From: Bacteroidales bacterium UBA4295 | GTDB taxonomy: Bacteria > Bacteroidota > Bacteroidia > Bacteroidales > Paludibacteraceae | Assembly (NCBI GenBank): GCA_002395805.1 | Contig: DGVB01000026.1 | Location: 1 to 64,000, forward strand | Length of the DNA stretch: 64,000 nucleotides | Reading direction: 5' to 3' | Shown: one piece after another, positions 1 through 9,710 of the stretch | Position numbering within the stretch: position 1 is the stretch's first letter | Layout of the letters: each line of letters opens with the position of its first letter | The notes under the pieces: model-generated | Seen by the model: only the letters and a program-made list of their open reading frames with translations | What the model was told of the DNA's origin: nothing | The model's database searches: none | Program-made: the position numbers and the translations under genes

Positions 1-44
1 TGTCTAACTTTCGGGGTTCATTTCAAAAGGCGGCTCTCTTTTTG

Positions 45-64
45 ATCAGCCATGCATGGCTGAT
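45..64. repeat. perfect 20-bp palindrome downstream of mutB
   Basis: The sequence ATCAGCCATG is followed directly by its reverse complement, just past the mutB stop. It could form a hairpin at the 3' end of the mutAB transcript, but no T-tract follows in the direction of transcription, so it is not a classical intrinsic terminator. The remaining bases 1-44 show no gene. Confidence 0.5.
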
Positions 65-68
65 GCGA

Positions 69-2210
69 TTACTCGTTCATTAAGAGTTGCATAACCACCT
101 TGGCGGAGTAGGCAACCGGGGTGCCGGGACCGAAGATGGCGGCGACACCGGCTTTGTAGAGGAAGTCATAGTCCTGCGCGGGGATGACACCACCGGCGGT
201 GACCATGATATCCGGACGGCCGAGTTTCTTGAGTTCCTCGATGACCTGCGGGATGAGGGTCTTGTGACCTGCCGCGAGGCTGGAGACACCCAGTACATGG
301 ACATCGTTCTCCACCGCCTGTTTAGCTGCCTCTGCCGGAGTCTGGAACAAGGGTCCCATATCGACATCAAAGCCGCAATCGGCATAACCGGTGGCTACCA
401 CTTTGGCGCCACGATCATGGCCGTCCTGTCCCATCTTGGCAATCATGATACGGGGTTGACGACCTTCTTTCTTGGCAAACTCTGCCGTGAGACGACAAGC
501 TTCCTGGAAGTTATCGTCGTTCTTAGTACCTGAAGCGTACACGCCTGAAATAGTTCTGATGGTTGCTTTATAACGTCCTACGACTTTCTCGCAGGCATCG
601 GAGATCTCGCCGAGTGAAGCGCGGAGACCGGCGGCTTTGACAGCCAGCGCGAGGAGGTTCTCGCCTTTACCGCCGTCAGCCCATTTCTGTACGGACTCGG
701 TGATCTCGGCAAGAGCAGCCTGAACGGCTTTCTCGTCACGGTTAGCACGGAGTTCAGCCAGACGGGCTACCTGCTGCTCACGAACGGCGGTGTTATCGAT
801 CTCGAGGATGTCAATCGGGTCTTCGTGCTCGAGACGATACTCGTTGATACCGATGATCTTCTGTTTGCCGGAGTCGATACGCGCCTGTGTACGCGCAGCG
901 GCTTCCTCAATACGCATCTTAGGAATACCGGTCTCGATGGCTGCTGCCATACCGCCCAGTTTCTCAATCTCCTGGATATGTGCCCACGCTTTCTCCATGA
1001 GTTCCTGCGTGAGGGTCTCTACGTAGTAGGAACCGCCCCACGGGTCAATCTCTTTGCAGATCTTGGTCTCCTCCTGGATGTAGATCTGGGTGTTACGCGC
1101 GATACGTGCGGAGAAATCCGTCGGGAGGGCAATCGCCTCGTCGAGTGCGTTGGTGTGGAGCGACTGGGTGTGACCGAGTGCAGCTCCCATTGCCTCGATA
1201 CAGGTACGTCCGACGTTGTTGAACGGGTCCTGCTCGGTGAGCGACCAACCGGAGGTCTGACAGTGAGTACGGAGTGCCATGGATTTCGGGTTCTTGGCAC
1301 CGAAAGACTTCACAATCTTCGCCCAGAGCATACGTCCTGCACGCATCTTGGCAATCTCCATGAAGTGGTTCATACCGATAGCCCAGAAGAAGGAGAGACG
1401 CGGTGCGAACGTATCGACATCCATGCCGGCGTTGACACCTGCGCGGAGGTACTCCATACCGTCGGCAAGCGTGTAAGCCAACTCGATATCCGCCGTGGCA
1501 CCGGCTTCCTGCATGTGGTAACCGGAGATGGAGATAGAGTTGAACTTAGGCATGTTCTGCGAGGTATATTCGAAGATATCGGCGATGATCTTCATGGAGA
1601 ACTTAGGCGGGTAGATATAGGTGTTGCGCACCATGAACTCCTTGAGGATATCGTTCTGGATGGTACCTGCCATCTCCTCCAGTTTGGCTCCCTGCTCGAG
1701 TCCGGCGTTGATATAGAACGCGAGGATCGGCAGCACGGCGCCGTTCATGGTCATGGAGACGGACATCTTGTTCAGAGGAATTCCTGCGAAGAGGACCTTC
1801 ATATCCTCCAGCGAGCAGATGGACACACCGGCTTTTCCGACATCACCTACGACACGCATGTTATCGGCGTTGTAGCCGCGGTGGGTAGGCAGGTCGAAAG
1901 CTACGGACAGACCTTTCTGACCGGACGCGAGGTTGCGGCGGTAGAAGGCGTTAGACTCCTCTGCGGTGGAGAATCCGGCGTACTGACGGATGGTCCAGGG
2001 ACGCAGCGGATACATGGCGCTGTACGGGCCTCTTAAGAATGGCGGGATACCGGACACGTAGTCGAGGTGCTCCATGCCTTTGAGGTCCTCTTTGGTATAA
2101 ATAGGCTTGACGTCGATGAGCTCCGGCGTCTGCCAGTCGGCGTTGTTCGGGCCAACAACCTTGCTGGCCGAAACTTGCTTAATGTTGATATCTTTAAAAT
2201 TCGGCTTCAT
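69..2210 (-). CDS. mutB: methylmalonyl-CoA mutase large (catalytic) subunit
   Basis: This is the catalytic subunit of adenosylcobalamin-dependent methylmalonyl-CoA mutase, which interconverts succinyl-CoA and (R)-methylmalonyl-CoA on the route to propionate. The 713-residue length is normal for the family. The N-terminal two thirds form the substrate barrel, with [22 protein letters not shown] and [11 protein letters not shown] motifs typical of the family. The C-terminal ~130 residues are the cobalamin-binding domain, with the base-off signature DGHDRG near residue 597 and GGVIP near the end. The gene lies 5 bp downstream of mutA on the same strand, so the two are one operon and the products form the heterodimer. 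Identity is certain; the metabolic direction (propionate production) is inferred from fermentative relatives. Confidence 0.97.
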   Translation of the reverse strand: MKPNFKDINIKQVSASKVVGPNNADWQTPELIDVKPIYTKEDLKGMEHLDYVSGIPPFLRGPYSAMYPLRPWTIRQYAGFSTAEESNAFYRRNLASGQKGLSVAFDLPTHRGYNADNMRVVGDVGKAGVSICSLEDMKVLFAGIPLNKMSVSMTMNGAVLPILAFYINAGLEQGAKLEEMAGTIQNDILKEFMVRNTYIYPPKFSMKIIADIFEYTSQNMPKFNSISISGYHMQEAGATADIELAYTLADGMEYLRAGVNAGMDVDTFAPRLSFFWAIGMNHFMEIAKMRAGRMLWAKIVKSFGAKNPKSMALRTHCQTSGWSLTEQDPFNNVGRTCIEAMGAALGHTQSLHTNALDEAIALPTDFSARIARNTQIYIQEETKICKEIDPWGGSYYVETLTQELMEKAWAHIQEIEKLGGMAAAIETGIPKMRIEEAAARTQARIDSGKQKIIGINEYRLEHEDPIDILEIDNTAVREQQVARLAELRANRDEKAVQAALAEITESVQKWADGGKGENLLALAVKAAGLRASLGEISDACEKVVGRYKATIRTISGVYASGTKNDDNFQEACRLTAEFAKKEGRQPRIMIAKMGQDGHDRGAKVVATGYADCGFDVDMGPLFQTPAEAAKQAVENDVHVLGVSSLAAGHKTLIPQVIEELKKLGRPDIMVTAGGVIPAQDYDFLYKAGVAAIFGPGTPVAYSAKVVMQLLMNE

Positions 2211-2215
2211 AGCGA

Positions 2216-4177
2216 TTATTTTTTAAGAAGTTGTTGGTTAAACGATTTGAGAGTTTCGAGGACGTTGCAACGGACGTGGATGAAGTTGGTGATGCCGAGC
2301 TTCTGGAGATCCTCCATGCAAGCCGGAGCACCGGCAACGATGAAGAGCTCTTTCTTGCCCTGCAGCTTCTTCCATGCCTTCGGCGCGAGGTCGGCGTACT
2401 CGTCGTCAGACGAACAGAGGACGATGATGTCCGCTTTCGCCTTGCGGGCTGCCTTGATACCTTCGGCGATGGTAGCAAAACCGTTGTTGTCGATGACCTT
2501 GTATCCTGCGCACGCGAGGAAGTTACAACTGAACTGCGCACGCGCAATACGCATAGCGAGGTTACCGATGGTCAGCATGAAGGCGATAGGCTGTTTCTTA
2601 GCTGCTTCGGTCTCCAAACGGAGTTGTTCGAACTCCTCTGCCGCTCTTGCGATCGGCAGCGTCGGCAGCTGCTGACCGCCTTCGGCTGTAGGACCGCAAG
2701 CACAACTTGCTGTAAGACCGCCTTCGCTGTTAGACCGCTTCGCTGTAGGACTCTTGCACGTGCAGATCGAGCTGCAAGCACCGGCGTCGGCTTTGATTTT
2801 CTTGCCGGCTTTCTCGGTGAAGTTCGGGAACTGGTTCGAACCAAGGAGCACCTCTTTGCGTTTAGCGACGTCAGCGAGACGTGCCTTGAGGTTAGCCGCC
2901 ATGTGCTCCTGTACCTTGCCTTCGGAAACGAGTTGGTACATACCGCCGCGCTCCTGGATGTCGAGGAACTGCTTCCATGCCTCGGCAGCGATAGAAGCGG
3001 TCAGGTTCTCGAGGTAATACGAACCCGCTGCAGGGTCAACAACCTTATCGAAGTGTGCCTCTTCCTTGAGCAGCAACTGCTGGTTACGGGCGATACGCTC
3101 GGAGAAGTCGGTCGGACGCTCGTAGGTGATATCGAACGGCGTAACGGTGATCTCATCCACGCCTGCCAGAGCAGCAGACATCGTCTCGGTCTGCGTGCGG
3201 AGGAGGTTCACGTACGCGTCAAAAATAGTCATATTGAAACGGCTGGTCTCGGCGGAGACGTTCATCTTGGCAGCGTTGCGGAGAGCGGTGGTGAAGATAG
3301 GCGCTTTGTATGCCTCTACGATCTTCGCCCACAGCAGACGACCTGCGCGGAACTTAGCGATCTCCATGAAATAGTTACCGCCGATACCCATATTGAAACG
3401 GATAGCATTGGCTGCGCGGTAGTTCGGGATGCCTGCCTCGGTCATCATCGTCATGTACTCGGCACCCCATGCGAGAGCGTACGCCAACTCCTGAGCCGCA
3501 TAAGCGCCGGAGTTATTGAGGATGACGCTGTTGACGCCTACTACACGGTAACCCGGCAGCGATTTAGCCGCCTTAACGGTCTCCGCGATCTTCTCAGCCA
3601 CCTGCTCACGCGTCAGAGCTTTGCCCTTGAGGAGCATGTTCTTAATCGGATCGACATTGATCGAACCGATGAGGCCCTTGGTGTCATAACCCATACGGCC
3701 GTAGTAACGCACGAGGATGTTCGCCAGCTTCGGCGCTGCGCAGGCGCAGATGGAGAAGTTGATGGCTACTGCCGGTGCATAAACGCCGTTGAGGAGCGTT
3801 TTGATGAAGTTGTACGTCAGTTTGTCTTTGTCGAGACAGAAACCGAGGGACGTGATACCTTTGTTGAGCACCTCCAGCGCTTTCGCATTCGCCTTGCGGG
3901 CGTTCTTGCAAGCGCAGATGTTTTGGCGGATAGCCCATTCGTTGTTTGTACGCGTACCGCGAACGTAGGGGAACTGACCGGGCGCAGAGACGGTGGTCTT
4001 CAGGCCTTTGAGGTCCTCACGGCGGTAGAACGGCTGCACGTTGAATCCTTCCGGCGTGCGCCATACCAACTTCTTGTCGAAGTCGGCACCTTTCAGGTCA
4101 GCGATGATCTTGTCCTTCCATACTTGCGTGGAGACCGGAGCAAAATCCGCTAACATGTTTACTTTGTTGTCTGCCAT
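2216..4177 (-). CDS. mutA: methylmalonyl-CoA mutase small subunit
   Basis: This is the non-catalytic partner of MutB (653 residues). The N-terminal barrel domain is conserved ([38 protein letters not shown]), and the C-terminal cobalamin-like fold carries [20 protein letters not shown] but lacks the DxHxxG cobalamin ligand motif, as expected for this subunit. Unusual: the linker between the two domains (about residues 470-505) is Cys/Ser/Gly-rich (CSSICTC, TASCAC) and is encoded by tandem GACCGC-TTCGCTGTAG repeats at 2674-2757. The same repeat lies in mutY. No canonical -33/-7 promoter was found upstream, where 4178-4285 holds repeats. Confidence 0.96.
   Translation of the reverse strand: MADNKVNMLADFAPVSTQVWKDKIIADLKGADFDKKLVWRTPEGFNVQPFYRREDLKGLKTTVSAPGQFPYVRGTRTNNEWAIRQNICACKNARKANAKALEVLNKGITSLGFCLDKDKLTYNFIKTLLNGVYAPAVAINFSICACAAPKLANILVRYYGRMGYDTKGLIGSINVDPIKNMLLKGKALTREQVAEKIAETVKAAKSLPGYRVVGVNSVILNNSGAYAAQELAYALAWGAEYMTMMTEAGIPNYRAANAIRFNMGIGGNYFMEIAKFRAGRLLWAKIVEAYKAPIFTTALRNAAKMNVSAETSRFNMTIFDAYVNLLRTQTETMSAALAGVDEITVTPFDITYERPTDFSERIARNQQLLLKEEAHFDKVVDPAAGSYYLENLTASIAAEAWKQFLDIQERGGMYQLVSEGKVQEHMAANLKARLADVAKRKEVLLGSNQFPNFTEKAGKKIKADAGACSSICTCKSPTAKRSNSEGGLTASCACGPTAEGGQQLPTLPIARAAEEFEQLRLETEAAKKQPIAFMLTIGNLAMRIARAQFSCNFLACAGYKVIDNNGFATIAEGIKAARKAKADIIVLCSSDDEYADLAPKAWKKLQGKKELFIVAGAPACMEDLQKLGITNFIHVRCNVLETLKSFNQQLLKK
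2674..2757. repeat. tandem GACCGC(C)TTCGCTGTAG repeats inside mutA (family B)
   Basis: Four to five degenerate units of 16-24 bp begin with GACCGC and end with CTGTAG, CTGTAA or CTGTTA. They are read in frame in mutA and produce a Cys/Ser/Gly-rich linker that includes PTAKRS and NSEGG. A near-identical array in mutY (27571-27627) encodes PTAKRSYSEA, so the same DNA repeat sits in two unrelated genes. Confidence 0.8.
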
Positions 4178-4229
4178 GATTTTAAAAGTTTAAACTTTGT
4201 TTATATTTTAGATCGTTCGTTTCACTCAC

Positions 4230-4270
4230 TGACAGAGTACAGACCGCTGCGCTGACAGAGTACAGACTGA
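4230..4270. repeat. direct repeat downstream of the four-helix-bundle gene (family B)
   Basis: Two copies of CTGACAGAGTACAGA are separated by CCGCTGCG. The composite GACCGCTGCGCTGACAGAGTACAGA recurs with small changes inside the U32 peptidase gene (55430-55468) and, inverted, inside the pectinesterase gene (57167-57216). It lies between the stop of the four-helix-bundle gene and the start of mutA. Confidence 0.8.
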
Positions 4271-4285
4271 TTATGTTTTAGCGGG

Positions 4286-4657
4286 TTACGCTACTACCGG
4301 GGAATTTCCTTCGTCTAAATGACGCTGAAACCCCGTAATCATCATCTGTAACTTATCTACTTTGGTTTGCAATCTAACAGATTGATTATTATCTATATAA
4401 CCTATTCGTTCAGATAACATAATCTGAGTATTTAACTCAAACAGAGAACCTATAGCTATGGACAAGAAATGCGAGAAATCTTTGTCTGTACGACCAGAAC
4501 CTTCTGCAATATTGGAAGGTACGGAAACAGCAGCACGCGTCATTTGGGAGATGATTCCATACGTCTCTTTTTTAGGGAGATTTTCGGTTATCTCATAGAC
4601 TTCCTGCGCTAAATCCATCGCGTCTTTCCATATTTGCATATTCCTAAAGTTATGCAT
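4286..4657 (-). CDS. four helix bundle protein (S23 / 23S rRNA intervening-sequence protein family)
   Basis: The product has 123 residues. The opening (FRNMQIWKDAMDLAQEVYEIT), the central SQMTRAAVSVPSNIAEGSGR, and the all-helical composition match the S23/four-helix-bundle family, which was first found in 23S rRNA intervening sequences and is related in fold to the Avd protein of diversity-generating retroelements. No rRNA or reverse transcriptase is present here. The molecular role of free-standing members is not known. The gene stands alone, with tandem repeats immediately upstream (seven TTCTGTA units, 4674-4725) and downstream (4230-4270), and no -33/-7 promoter is visible. This looks like a self-contained repeat-flanked cassette between mutA and the endonuclease gene. 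Confidence 0.88.
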   Translation of the reverse strand: MHNFRNMQIWKDAMDLAQEVYEITENLPKKETYGIISQMTRAAVSVPSNIAEGSGRTDKDFSHFLSIAIGSLFELNTQIMLSERIGYIDNNQSVRLQTKVDKLQMMITGFQRHLDEGNSPVVA

Positions 4658-4673
4658 AGCCGATTGTAATCAG

Positions 4674-4725
4674 GTCTGTATTCTGTATTCTGTATTCTGT
4701 ATTCTGTATTCTGTACTCTGTATTC
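4674..4725. repeat. (TTCTGTA)n heptamer array
   Basis: Seven tandem units of the heptamer TTCTGTA run from 4674 to 4722; five are perfect, and the first and sixth differ by one base. The reverse complement is (TACAGAA)n, the same motif that extends the family B repeats at 55430 and 57167. The array fills the short gap between the four-helix-bundle gene and the 3' end of the endonuclease gene, whose stop codon overlaps its edge. Confidence 0.9.
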
Positions 4726-6512
4726 TATTTCACTTTTTGTCCGGTGAGGTTGTAGAGTTCTTCGCCGAGGAGGATGAAGATCTGGCCACCGACGAGAATC
4801 TTACGCGCCGGAGCATCGGTCTCGATCAGTTGCACCTCCGAACCTTGCTGACAAGTAGTGATATAACGGATGTAAATATCGCTTGCACTACCGGCGTTAA
4901 TCGTAATCGACTGGATGCCGATACCCTTGCCCTGACCGTAGTCGGAAGCGAAAGTAAGTGCGGAGATGCCGGCGATATAGAGATTGTTGGTCCATGTATA
5001 TTCGGTCATCGTCGAACCGGATGTAGCCGTCATCGTAGCCAGTTGGCCGTCTGCCTCGTAGATATCCAGTTTGTCGTATTGCGCGCCGCCGTAGGTACGC
5101 ATCTTCACGACGATGGAGTTCAGTTGCGCCAGGTCGATTTCCGGCGAGACGATGGACTTGCCTTGCTCAAGCAGCCAGTACGAACCTTTCGACGTAGCGG
5201 TATTGGTCCATCCGTCCTGGTGATCCGCATCGAAGACATAAGTCGTCGGGAGCGATGGTTCGCTGACTGCCAGTTGCGCAAAGACCGCATAATAAGTTAC
5301 GTCAGCCGTAACCGCCGGGAAGTCCGCCAGAGCCTTATAGAGCACAGCCGGCGCATCGTCCTGCGTTCCGGAAATAGGTGCCGTGGTCCAGCCCATGAAG
5401 ACAGGGCTCTCCGACGAACATGAAACAGGTTCATCCGGCAGGGAAGCCGGTTTCTGGTTCTCCGCTACGGAATCGGTCTGCATCTCTTCTCCGTTAACCG
5501 ACCAGGTCACTCCATGTTTGGTCACACCCGGCTGCGGAGGCACTACTCCATTCCGCCAGCCGTTGCTGACACCCGGCACGAAGTCTGCATCCGAAGATGC
5601 CATCAGATGGGACATGTCGACCGTTTCTCCCGCATGTTCGCCCCAGATATACTCCGCCAGATACGGGTAATCGATAAACGGATTGCGGTTGCCCTGCGTC
5701 TTCTGAATACCGTTGTTGCGGTCAATCTCTTTCTGGGAAACCGGGTCCTCGCGATGCCATTTCAAAAGAAGAACCACTCCATATTTCGTCAGACCGAAAT
5801 GAGAGGATGTGAAGGATTCGAAGATGGAGCTGCCAGCACCGGAGGTAATTGAATAAGACGAATTATAATAGCTGGCAATCATGCCGAGATAGCCACGCGC
5901 AAAATCCCCTTTATACTGCGCACCCGGTTCAAAAACAGGGCTGGCAGAACAAGTAGCAGAAGTAGCATTGTAAATTGTCGCTTTCGTTGTACTAACTTCT
6001 TTCGGCGAACCTAATTTGCAGCCGTTATACTGGTAAGTAGCATTCGCCACTTCTCCAAACGCATATGCAGAACGGCGGTTATTGACATAACCATCCGTAG
6101 GCACAAGGTGGAAAATATCGCTATACATATTATTTTTTCCACCACCCCACCAACTTTTGGGGATAGAGTGCTCACGGTTCACGCAATCACATTCACCGCT
6201 ATAACTACCGCATCGCTTGCTATTTGTCGGGAACTCGCATCCTCCGTACATATCCCATAGTTTACCGGCTTTTCCTACGGAATCGGCCGGATAGACATCG
6301 GTATTAGGATAAGCACCCCAGAGACCGTCGTAACCGAGCGAAGAGAAACCCCTATTCGTCACGGTGTTCAAGGTAGTCATCAACGAACTACCTGATTTAT
6401 TGTTCAGACTGGCGTAATACGCGGGAATGTCCGCAGCGGGCGTAACCGTACCCGCAAAGATCCAAGGCGCAGCCAAAAGGAGCGCAAGGAAGGTAATGAT
6501 GTGTTTTTTCAT
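4725..6512 (-). CDS. secreted endonuclease I family nuclease with InlB-like repeat and C-terminal sorting-like tail
   Basis: The 595-residue product starts at the ATG giving MKKHIITFLALLLAAPWIFA, a clear signal peptide; the open frame extends 29 codons further up but runs into the promoter. Residues ~20-300 are an endonuclease I (EndA/NucM) domain with the NREHSIPKSWWG and FHLVPTDGYVNNRRS motifs around the catalytic His. Residues ~335-440 (GVTWSVNGEEMQ to VTYYAVFAQLA) resemble the Listeria-Bacteroides (InlB B) repeat. The C-terminus (ARKILVGGQIFIL, YNLTGQKVK) resembles short sorting tails of Bacteroidales secreted proteins. It probably degrades extracellular DNA. Export through type IX is possible but not proven, because the tail is not a full sorting domain. 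Confidence 0.9.
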   Translation of the reverse strand: MKKHIITFLALLLAAPWIFAGTVTPAADIPAYYASLNNKSGSSLMTTLNTVTNRGFSSLGYDGLWGAYPNTDVYPADSVGKAGKLWDMYGGCEFPTNSKRCGSYSGECDCVNREHSIPKSWWGGGKNNMYSDIFHLVPTDGYVNNRRSAYAFGEVANATYQYNGCKLGSPKEVSTTKATIYNATSATCSASPVFEPGAQYKGDFARGYLGMIASYYNSSYSITSGAGSSIFESFTSSHFGLTKYGVVLLLKWHREDPVSQKEIDRNNGIQKTQGNRNPFIDYPYLAEYIWGEHAGETVDMSHLMASSDADFVPGVSNGWRNGVVPPQPGVTKHGVTWSVNGEEMQTDSVAENQKPASLPDEPVSCSSESPVFMGWTTAPISGTQDDAPAVLYKALADFPAVTADVTYYAVFAQLAVSEPSLPTTYVFDADHQDGWTNTATSKGSYWLLEQGKSIVSPEIDLAQLNSIVVKMRTYGGAQYDKLDIYEADGQLATMTATSGSTMTEYTWTNNLYIAGISALTFASDYGQGKGIGIQSITINAGSASDIYIRYITTCQQGSEVQLIETDAPARKILVGGQIFILLGEELYNLTGQKVK

Positions 6513-6568
6513 GATGTATTTTATGGTATGTGTATGCATGTATATGCGTGCAAAATTCAAAAAACGTA

Positions 6569-6599
6569 CAAAGGTACTACTTATTTTGCACATACGCAA
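6569..6599 (-). promoter_or_regulatory. -33/-7 promoter of the endonuclease I gene
   Basis: On the minus strand a -33 TTG is followed by a 20-nt spacer (CGTATGTGC, A-rich, then GTAG) and the -7 box TACCTTTG. It lies 57 bp upstream of the chosen ATG and supports the shorter start. Confidence 0.75.
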
Positions 6600-6848
6600 G
6601 AAAAAAGTGTATTTTTTCTAAAAATTTGCCGTTTCGGCTATATTGGGAGGTGTTTTTTTGATTAAAACGGGGATTTGAGTCAAATCGGCTATCCGATTTT
6701 CCGGTTCTACACCACAATTTATCAGCCCAAGCAGGCGCAAAAGCACTATTTCAATTATCATGAAGCTGTTTTAAAGCAGAAAGGCGGTTATAAAGACCGT
6801 AAAAAACGGATATTAACTGTAAACCGAATTCTACAAAATATATTTTGT
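6600..6848. other. intergenic stretch without a supported gene
   Basis: About 250 bp separate two divergent promoters. A short open frame on the plus strand runs through the right-hand promoter and shows no recognisable family or signal peptide, so I do not call it. No terminator, tRNA or clear structured element was seen. Confidence 0.5.
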
Positions 6849-6880
6849 TTTGCTCATATCGAAAAAAAGCAGTACTTTTG
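6849..6880 (+). promoter_or_regulatory. -33/-7 promoter of the outer-membrane protein gene
   Basis: TTTG at 6849-6852, a 20-nt spacer (CTCATATCG, A7, GCAG) and TACTTTTG at 6873-6880. The ATG follows 26 bp later. Confidence 0.8.
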
Positions 6881-6906
6881 CACCACAAAAGCAAACAATC
6901 AAATCA

Positions 6907-8340
6907 ATGAAAAGATATCTATTCATCCTCGGTGCATTGGTCCTTACCCTATCGCTGTCGGCGCAAGAGACCAATAGCAAACAAGAGAAGAAAGAGGCGA
7001 TAAAATCGCATCTCAAGCAGCACTTCCAACCGTACGGATTTGTGCGTAACTACTTCGTATTCGACAGCCGCGAGTCCATGTCCGGCACCGGTGATCTATA
7101 CAACTACCAGCCTTATGACGAGGCATGGAACCAGACAGAAGCAGAAGCAGCTGCCTCAGGTCTTCCGCGTGAGGATCTGAACGCACACAGCACGTTTCGT
7201 TTCCTGAGTCTGACGACACGCTTAGGGCTTAATATCGTAGGCTATAAATGGCGTAACACGGAGTTCGGCGCAAAAATCGAAGCGGATTTCTATGCGGGTT
7301 TGAGTACAAAAGTATCTCACCCTGTAACCGGCGTGGCACAGTTTCGTCTGCGTCAGGCATACCTGACACTGGGCTGGGACAGTTTGAAGATGGGTAAAGA
7401 CTTCGCTCGCGTGGACCTGTTAATGGGTCAGGCATGGCATCCTATGGCGGCAGACCTGTGCGACGTCATCTCGCTGGCTTCCGGTGCGCCCTTCGGACCG
7501 TTCAACCGCTCGCCGCAAGTGAAGATGGATGCGCGTCTGGGCAAGTATGTCACCCTCACAGGTGCGTTGCTATGGCAGATGCAATACTGCTCCGTGGGTC
7601 CATCGACTACCGGCGCCGCTACCCAAGCCGCTGATTTTATCCTATACGGCAAGACGCCGGAGGCGTACCTGGGTCTGAGCGTTCACACCAACGGTTTCCT
7701 GCTTCGTGCCGGAGCCGACGTGCTGAGTATCAAACCCCGACAGATAGGGACGGTTGATGCCGGCGGCAAGACGGTTTCCGTCAGCGTCAAGGACCGTATC
7801 ACCACCGCTTCCCCTTTCCTCTACGCGCAATATAAGAAAGGAGAGTTCTCGATCAAAGCCAAGACCATCTTCTCGGAGGCAGGCGAACACATGAACCTCA
7901 ACAGCGGGTACGGCGTGAAAGCCAAGAACGCGAATGGCTCGTGGACATATACGCCTCTCCGCACATCGTCCACGTGGCTGAGTATCGTCTATGGCGGTAA
8001 GGTAGGGGCACAGGAAGACAAACACCCGCAGAAACTACAGGGTATTCTCTTTGCCGGATATATTGAGAATCTCGGAACGAAAGAAGCGCTCTACGATGGT
8101 AACAATGACGGTCATCCGGATGACTTATATACGCCTCGCGCCAACAACATGAACCGGATGTGGCGTCTGTCGCCCACCCTGCTCTATACGGTAGGCAAAT
8201 TCCAGTTAGGTCTGGAGTACGAGATCACCTCCGTGCAATACGGACAGGCCGGTACCACCGACCTGTACGGAATCGCCAAGACGAACCTGCACTGGGTAAC
8301 CAACCATCGTGTGCAGCTGATGACGAAGTATAATTTCTAA
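6907..8340 (+). CDS. outer-membrane beta-barrel protein, porin-like
   Basis: The 477-residue product begins MKRYLFILGALVLTLSLSAQ, a signal peptide ending in AQ-E. The rest alternates short polar turns with aromatic strands (TFRFLSLTTRLGLNIVGYKW, FGAKIEADFYAGLS) and ends in an aromatic-rich strand (VQLMTKYNF) with a terminal Phe, as usual for BAM-folded barrels. The KHPQKLQGILFAGYIENLG and HVTNHR-type elements fit the porins of the DcaP-like kind found in Bacteroidales. The substrate cannot be told. The start was chosen just downstream of a strong -33/-7 promoter. The gene converges with lpdA, and the two stop codons overlap by 4 bp. Confidence 0.8.
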   Translation: MKRYLFILGALVLTLSLSAQETNSKQEKKEAIKSHLKQHFQPYGFVRNYFVFDSRESMSGTGDLYNYQPYDEAWNQTEAEAAASGLPREDLNAHSTFRFLSLTTRLGLNIVGYKWRNTEFGAKIEADFYAGLSTKVSHPVTGVAQFRLRQAYLTLGWDSLKMGKDFARVDLLMGQAWHPMAADLCDVISLASGAPFGPFNRSPQVKMDARLGKYVTLTGALLWQMQYCSVGPSTTGAATQAADFILYGKTPEAYLGLSVHTNGFLLRAGADVLSIKPRQIGTVDAGGKTVSVSVKDRITTASPFLYAQYKKGEFSIKAKTIFSEAGEHMNLNSGYGVKAKNANGSWTYTPLRTSSTWLSIVYGGKVGAQEDKHPQKLQGILFAGYIENLGTKEALYDGNNDGHPDDLYTPRANNMNRMWRLSPTLLYTVGKFQLGLEYEITSVQYGQAGTTDLYGIAKTNLHWVTNHRVQLMTKYNF

Positions 8341-9710
8341 ATCGCTTCGTGCAAGATCTCGCTGACGGTAGGATGCGGGAAGACCACTTGTTGGAATTCC
8401 GCCGTGGTATAACCCATGCGCACCGCAAACGAAGCCGCAGCGATAAACTCCGAACACGGATTGCCGATAAGATGGACGCCAAGGATCGAATGGTTCTTGG
8501 CGTCTGTTATTACTTTGCACAGACCCGTTTCACCTTCGTTCTCCGCCATAAACCGCCCGGAGAAAGTCATCGGCAGTTTGTTCACTTCTACCGGAATGGA
8601 CATCTCAGCCGCTTGCGATTCCGTGATACCTACCGACGCTATCTCGGGATTCGTATAAACGACCGACGGAATAGCATTGTAGGCGATGCGCTGCAGCGGG
8701 ATCTGCTTCAACATACGACCTACCGCCACTTCTGCCTGACGGCTTGCTACATGCGCCAACATGATCTTGCCCGTGACATCGCCGCAGGCATAGACATTCG
8801 GCAGGTTGGTCTTGCAGAACTCATCGATGACGATTGCTCCGCGGTTCAATTCCAAATCATTCAGCGCCTCAAGGCCTTGCAGATTCGCACGACGACCTAC
8901 GGAGACCAGTATCCGCTCCGCGGAAAATGATGGAATGTTGGATTGATCCGCTTCGCTTAATGATGAAACGAAGACCTCGTTGCCCTCGATCTTCTCCACT
9001 TTTGTGGAGGTGAGGATATTGATACCGGCTTTGCGGTATTTATCGAGAAGGATTTGTACCACTTCGGGATCAAGGTTCGGCAGGATGGTCGGCATGGCTT
9101 CGATGACCGTTACGGGCACACCGAGTTCGTGGTAAAGGGTTGCAAACTCCATGCCGATGACACCGCCACCGACGATGATGATCGATTTCGGCAGTTCAGC
9201 CGCAGCGAGAGCATCGGTACTGTCCCAGATAGCAGGATTGTCTTTGATACCGGGGATCGGCGGTACAAAGTTCGTTGAACCCGTACAGATCATCAGGTTC
9301 TCTGCCTCGTAGGTCACGTCGTTACACGAGATAAGGAATCCTTCTCCCTTCCCTTCAGGGAGGGGACGGGGGTAGGCTACTCCGTTGACGACCGTGCAAT
9401 GCTCGTTATTGAGGCGGGCTTTGATACCTGCTACGAGTTTGCGGACGACGATAGTCTTGCGCTTCTGCATAGCCGCAAAATCGAACGCTACGTTCTCTGC
9501 CGTCACACCGTATTTCTGCGCGTGCGTAGCATTATAATACTGTTTCGCGCCGTAGAGAAGCGATTTGGTAGGAATACAACCTACATTGAGACACGTGCCG
9601 CCAAGGGCGTTTTGCTCAAAGAGGATCACATCTTTGCCTGCCTTAGAGGCTTTTTCAGCAGCCGTATATCCCGCAGGACCGCCGCCAATGATTGCTAAAA
9701 AATATTTCAT
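8337..9710 (-). CDS. lpdA: dihydrolipoyl dehydrogenase
   Basis: This flavoprotein disulfide oxidoreductase (457 residues) reoxidises protein-bound dihydrolipoamide with NAD+ in 2-oxoacid dehydrogenase or glycine cleavage complexes. It has the N-terminal FAD motif GGGPAGY, the redox-active disulfide GGTCLNVGCIPTKS (~residues 38-51), the NAD motif IIVGGGVIGMEFA and the C-terminal catalytic FPHPTVSEI dyad. No E1, E2 or glycine-cleavage genes adjoin it, so the complex it serves is unknown. Two segments look like repeat insertions: a G/C palindrome read as RPLPEGKGEGF near residue 115, and a stretch near residue 252 (SLSEADQSN) resembling family B. Its start overlaps the cysE stop by 4 bp (ATGA), so it is translationally coupled to the cysteine genes. 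Confidence 0.95.
   Translation of the reverse strand: MKYFLAIIGGGPAGYTAAEKASKAGKDVILFEQNALGGTCLNVGCIPTKSLLYGAKQYYNATHAQKYGVTAENVAFDFAAMQKRKTIVVRKLVAGIKARLNNEHCTVVNGVAYPRPLPEGKGEGFLISCNDVTYEAENLMICTGSTNFVPPIPGIKDNPAIWDSTDALAAAELPKSIIIVGGGVIGMEFATLYHELGVPVTVIEAMPTILPNLDPEVVQILLDKYRKAGINILTSTKVEKIEGNEVFVSSLSEADQSNIPSFSAERILVSVGRRANLQGLEALNDLELNRGAIVIDEFCKTNLPNVYACGDVTGKIMLAHVASRQAEVAVGRMLKQIPLQRIAYNAIPSVVYTNPEIASVGITESQAAEMSIPVEVNKLPMTFSGRFMAENEGETGLCKVITDAKNHSILGVHLIGNPCSEFIAAASFAVRMGYTTAEFQQVVFPHPTVSEILHEAI
9340..9376. repeat. G/C palindromic repeat inside lpdA (family A)
   Basis: CCCTTCAGGGAGGGG followed by the tail ACGGGGGTAGG. It is read in frame as PRPLPEGKGEG at a point where dihydrolipoyl dehydrogenases vary in length. 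Confidence 0.75.

Noticed and set aside
45..64. intrinsic terminator after mutB
   Set aside because: The palindrome is perfect but no T-tract follows it on the mutB strand, so I list it only as a palindrome.
825..2036. 403-codon plus-strand open frame opposite mutB
   Set aside because: It is an antisense shadow of the conserved mutB gene; its composition is biased by the opposite codons and it has no family resemblance or promoter.
2231..4153. 640-codon plus-strand open frame opposite mutA
   Set aside because: Same reason: a long antisense shadow in a GC-balanced conserved gene, without a start context.
4286..4657. ribosomal protein or rRNA intervening sequence
   Set aside because: The S23 family name comes from 23S rRNA intervening sequences, but no rRNA flanks this gene, so it is not an intervening sequence here.
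4674..4725. CRISPR array
   Set aside because: The units are 7 bp with no spacers and no cas genes are present; this is a simple heptamer array.
6675..6977. 101-codon ORF in the gap before the outer-membrane protein gene
   Set aside because: It runs through the -33/-7 promoter and into the signal-peptide region in another frame, and shows no recognisable domain.
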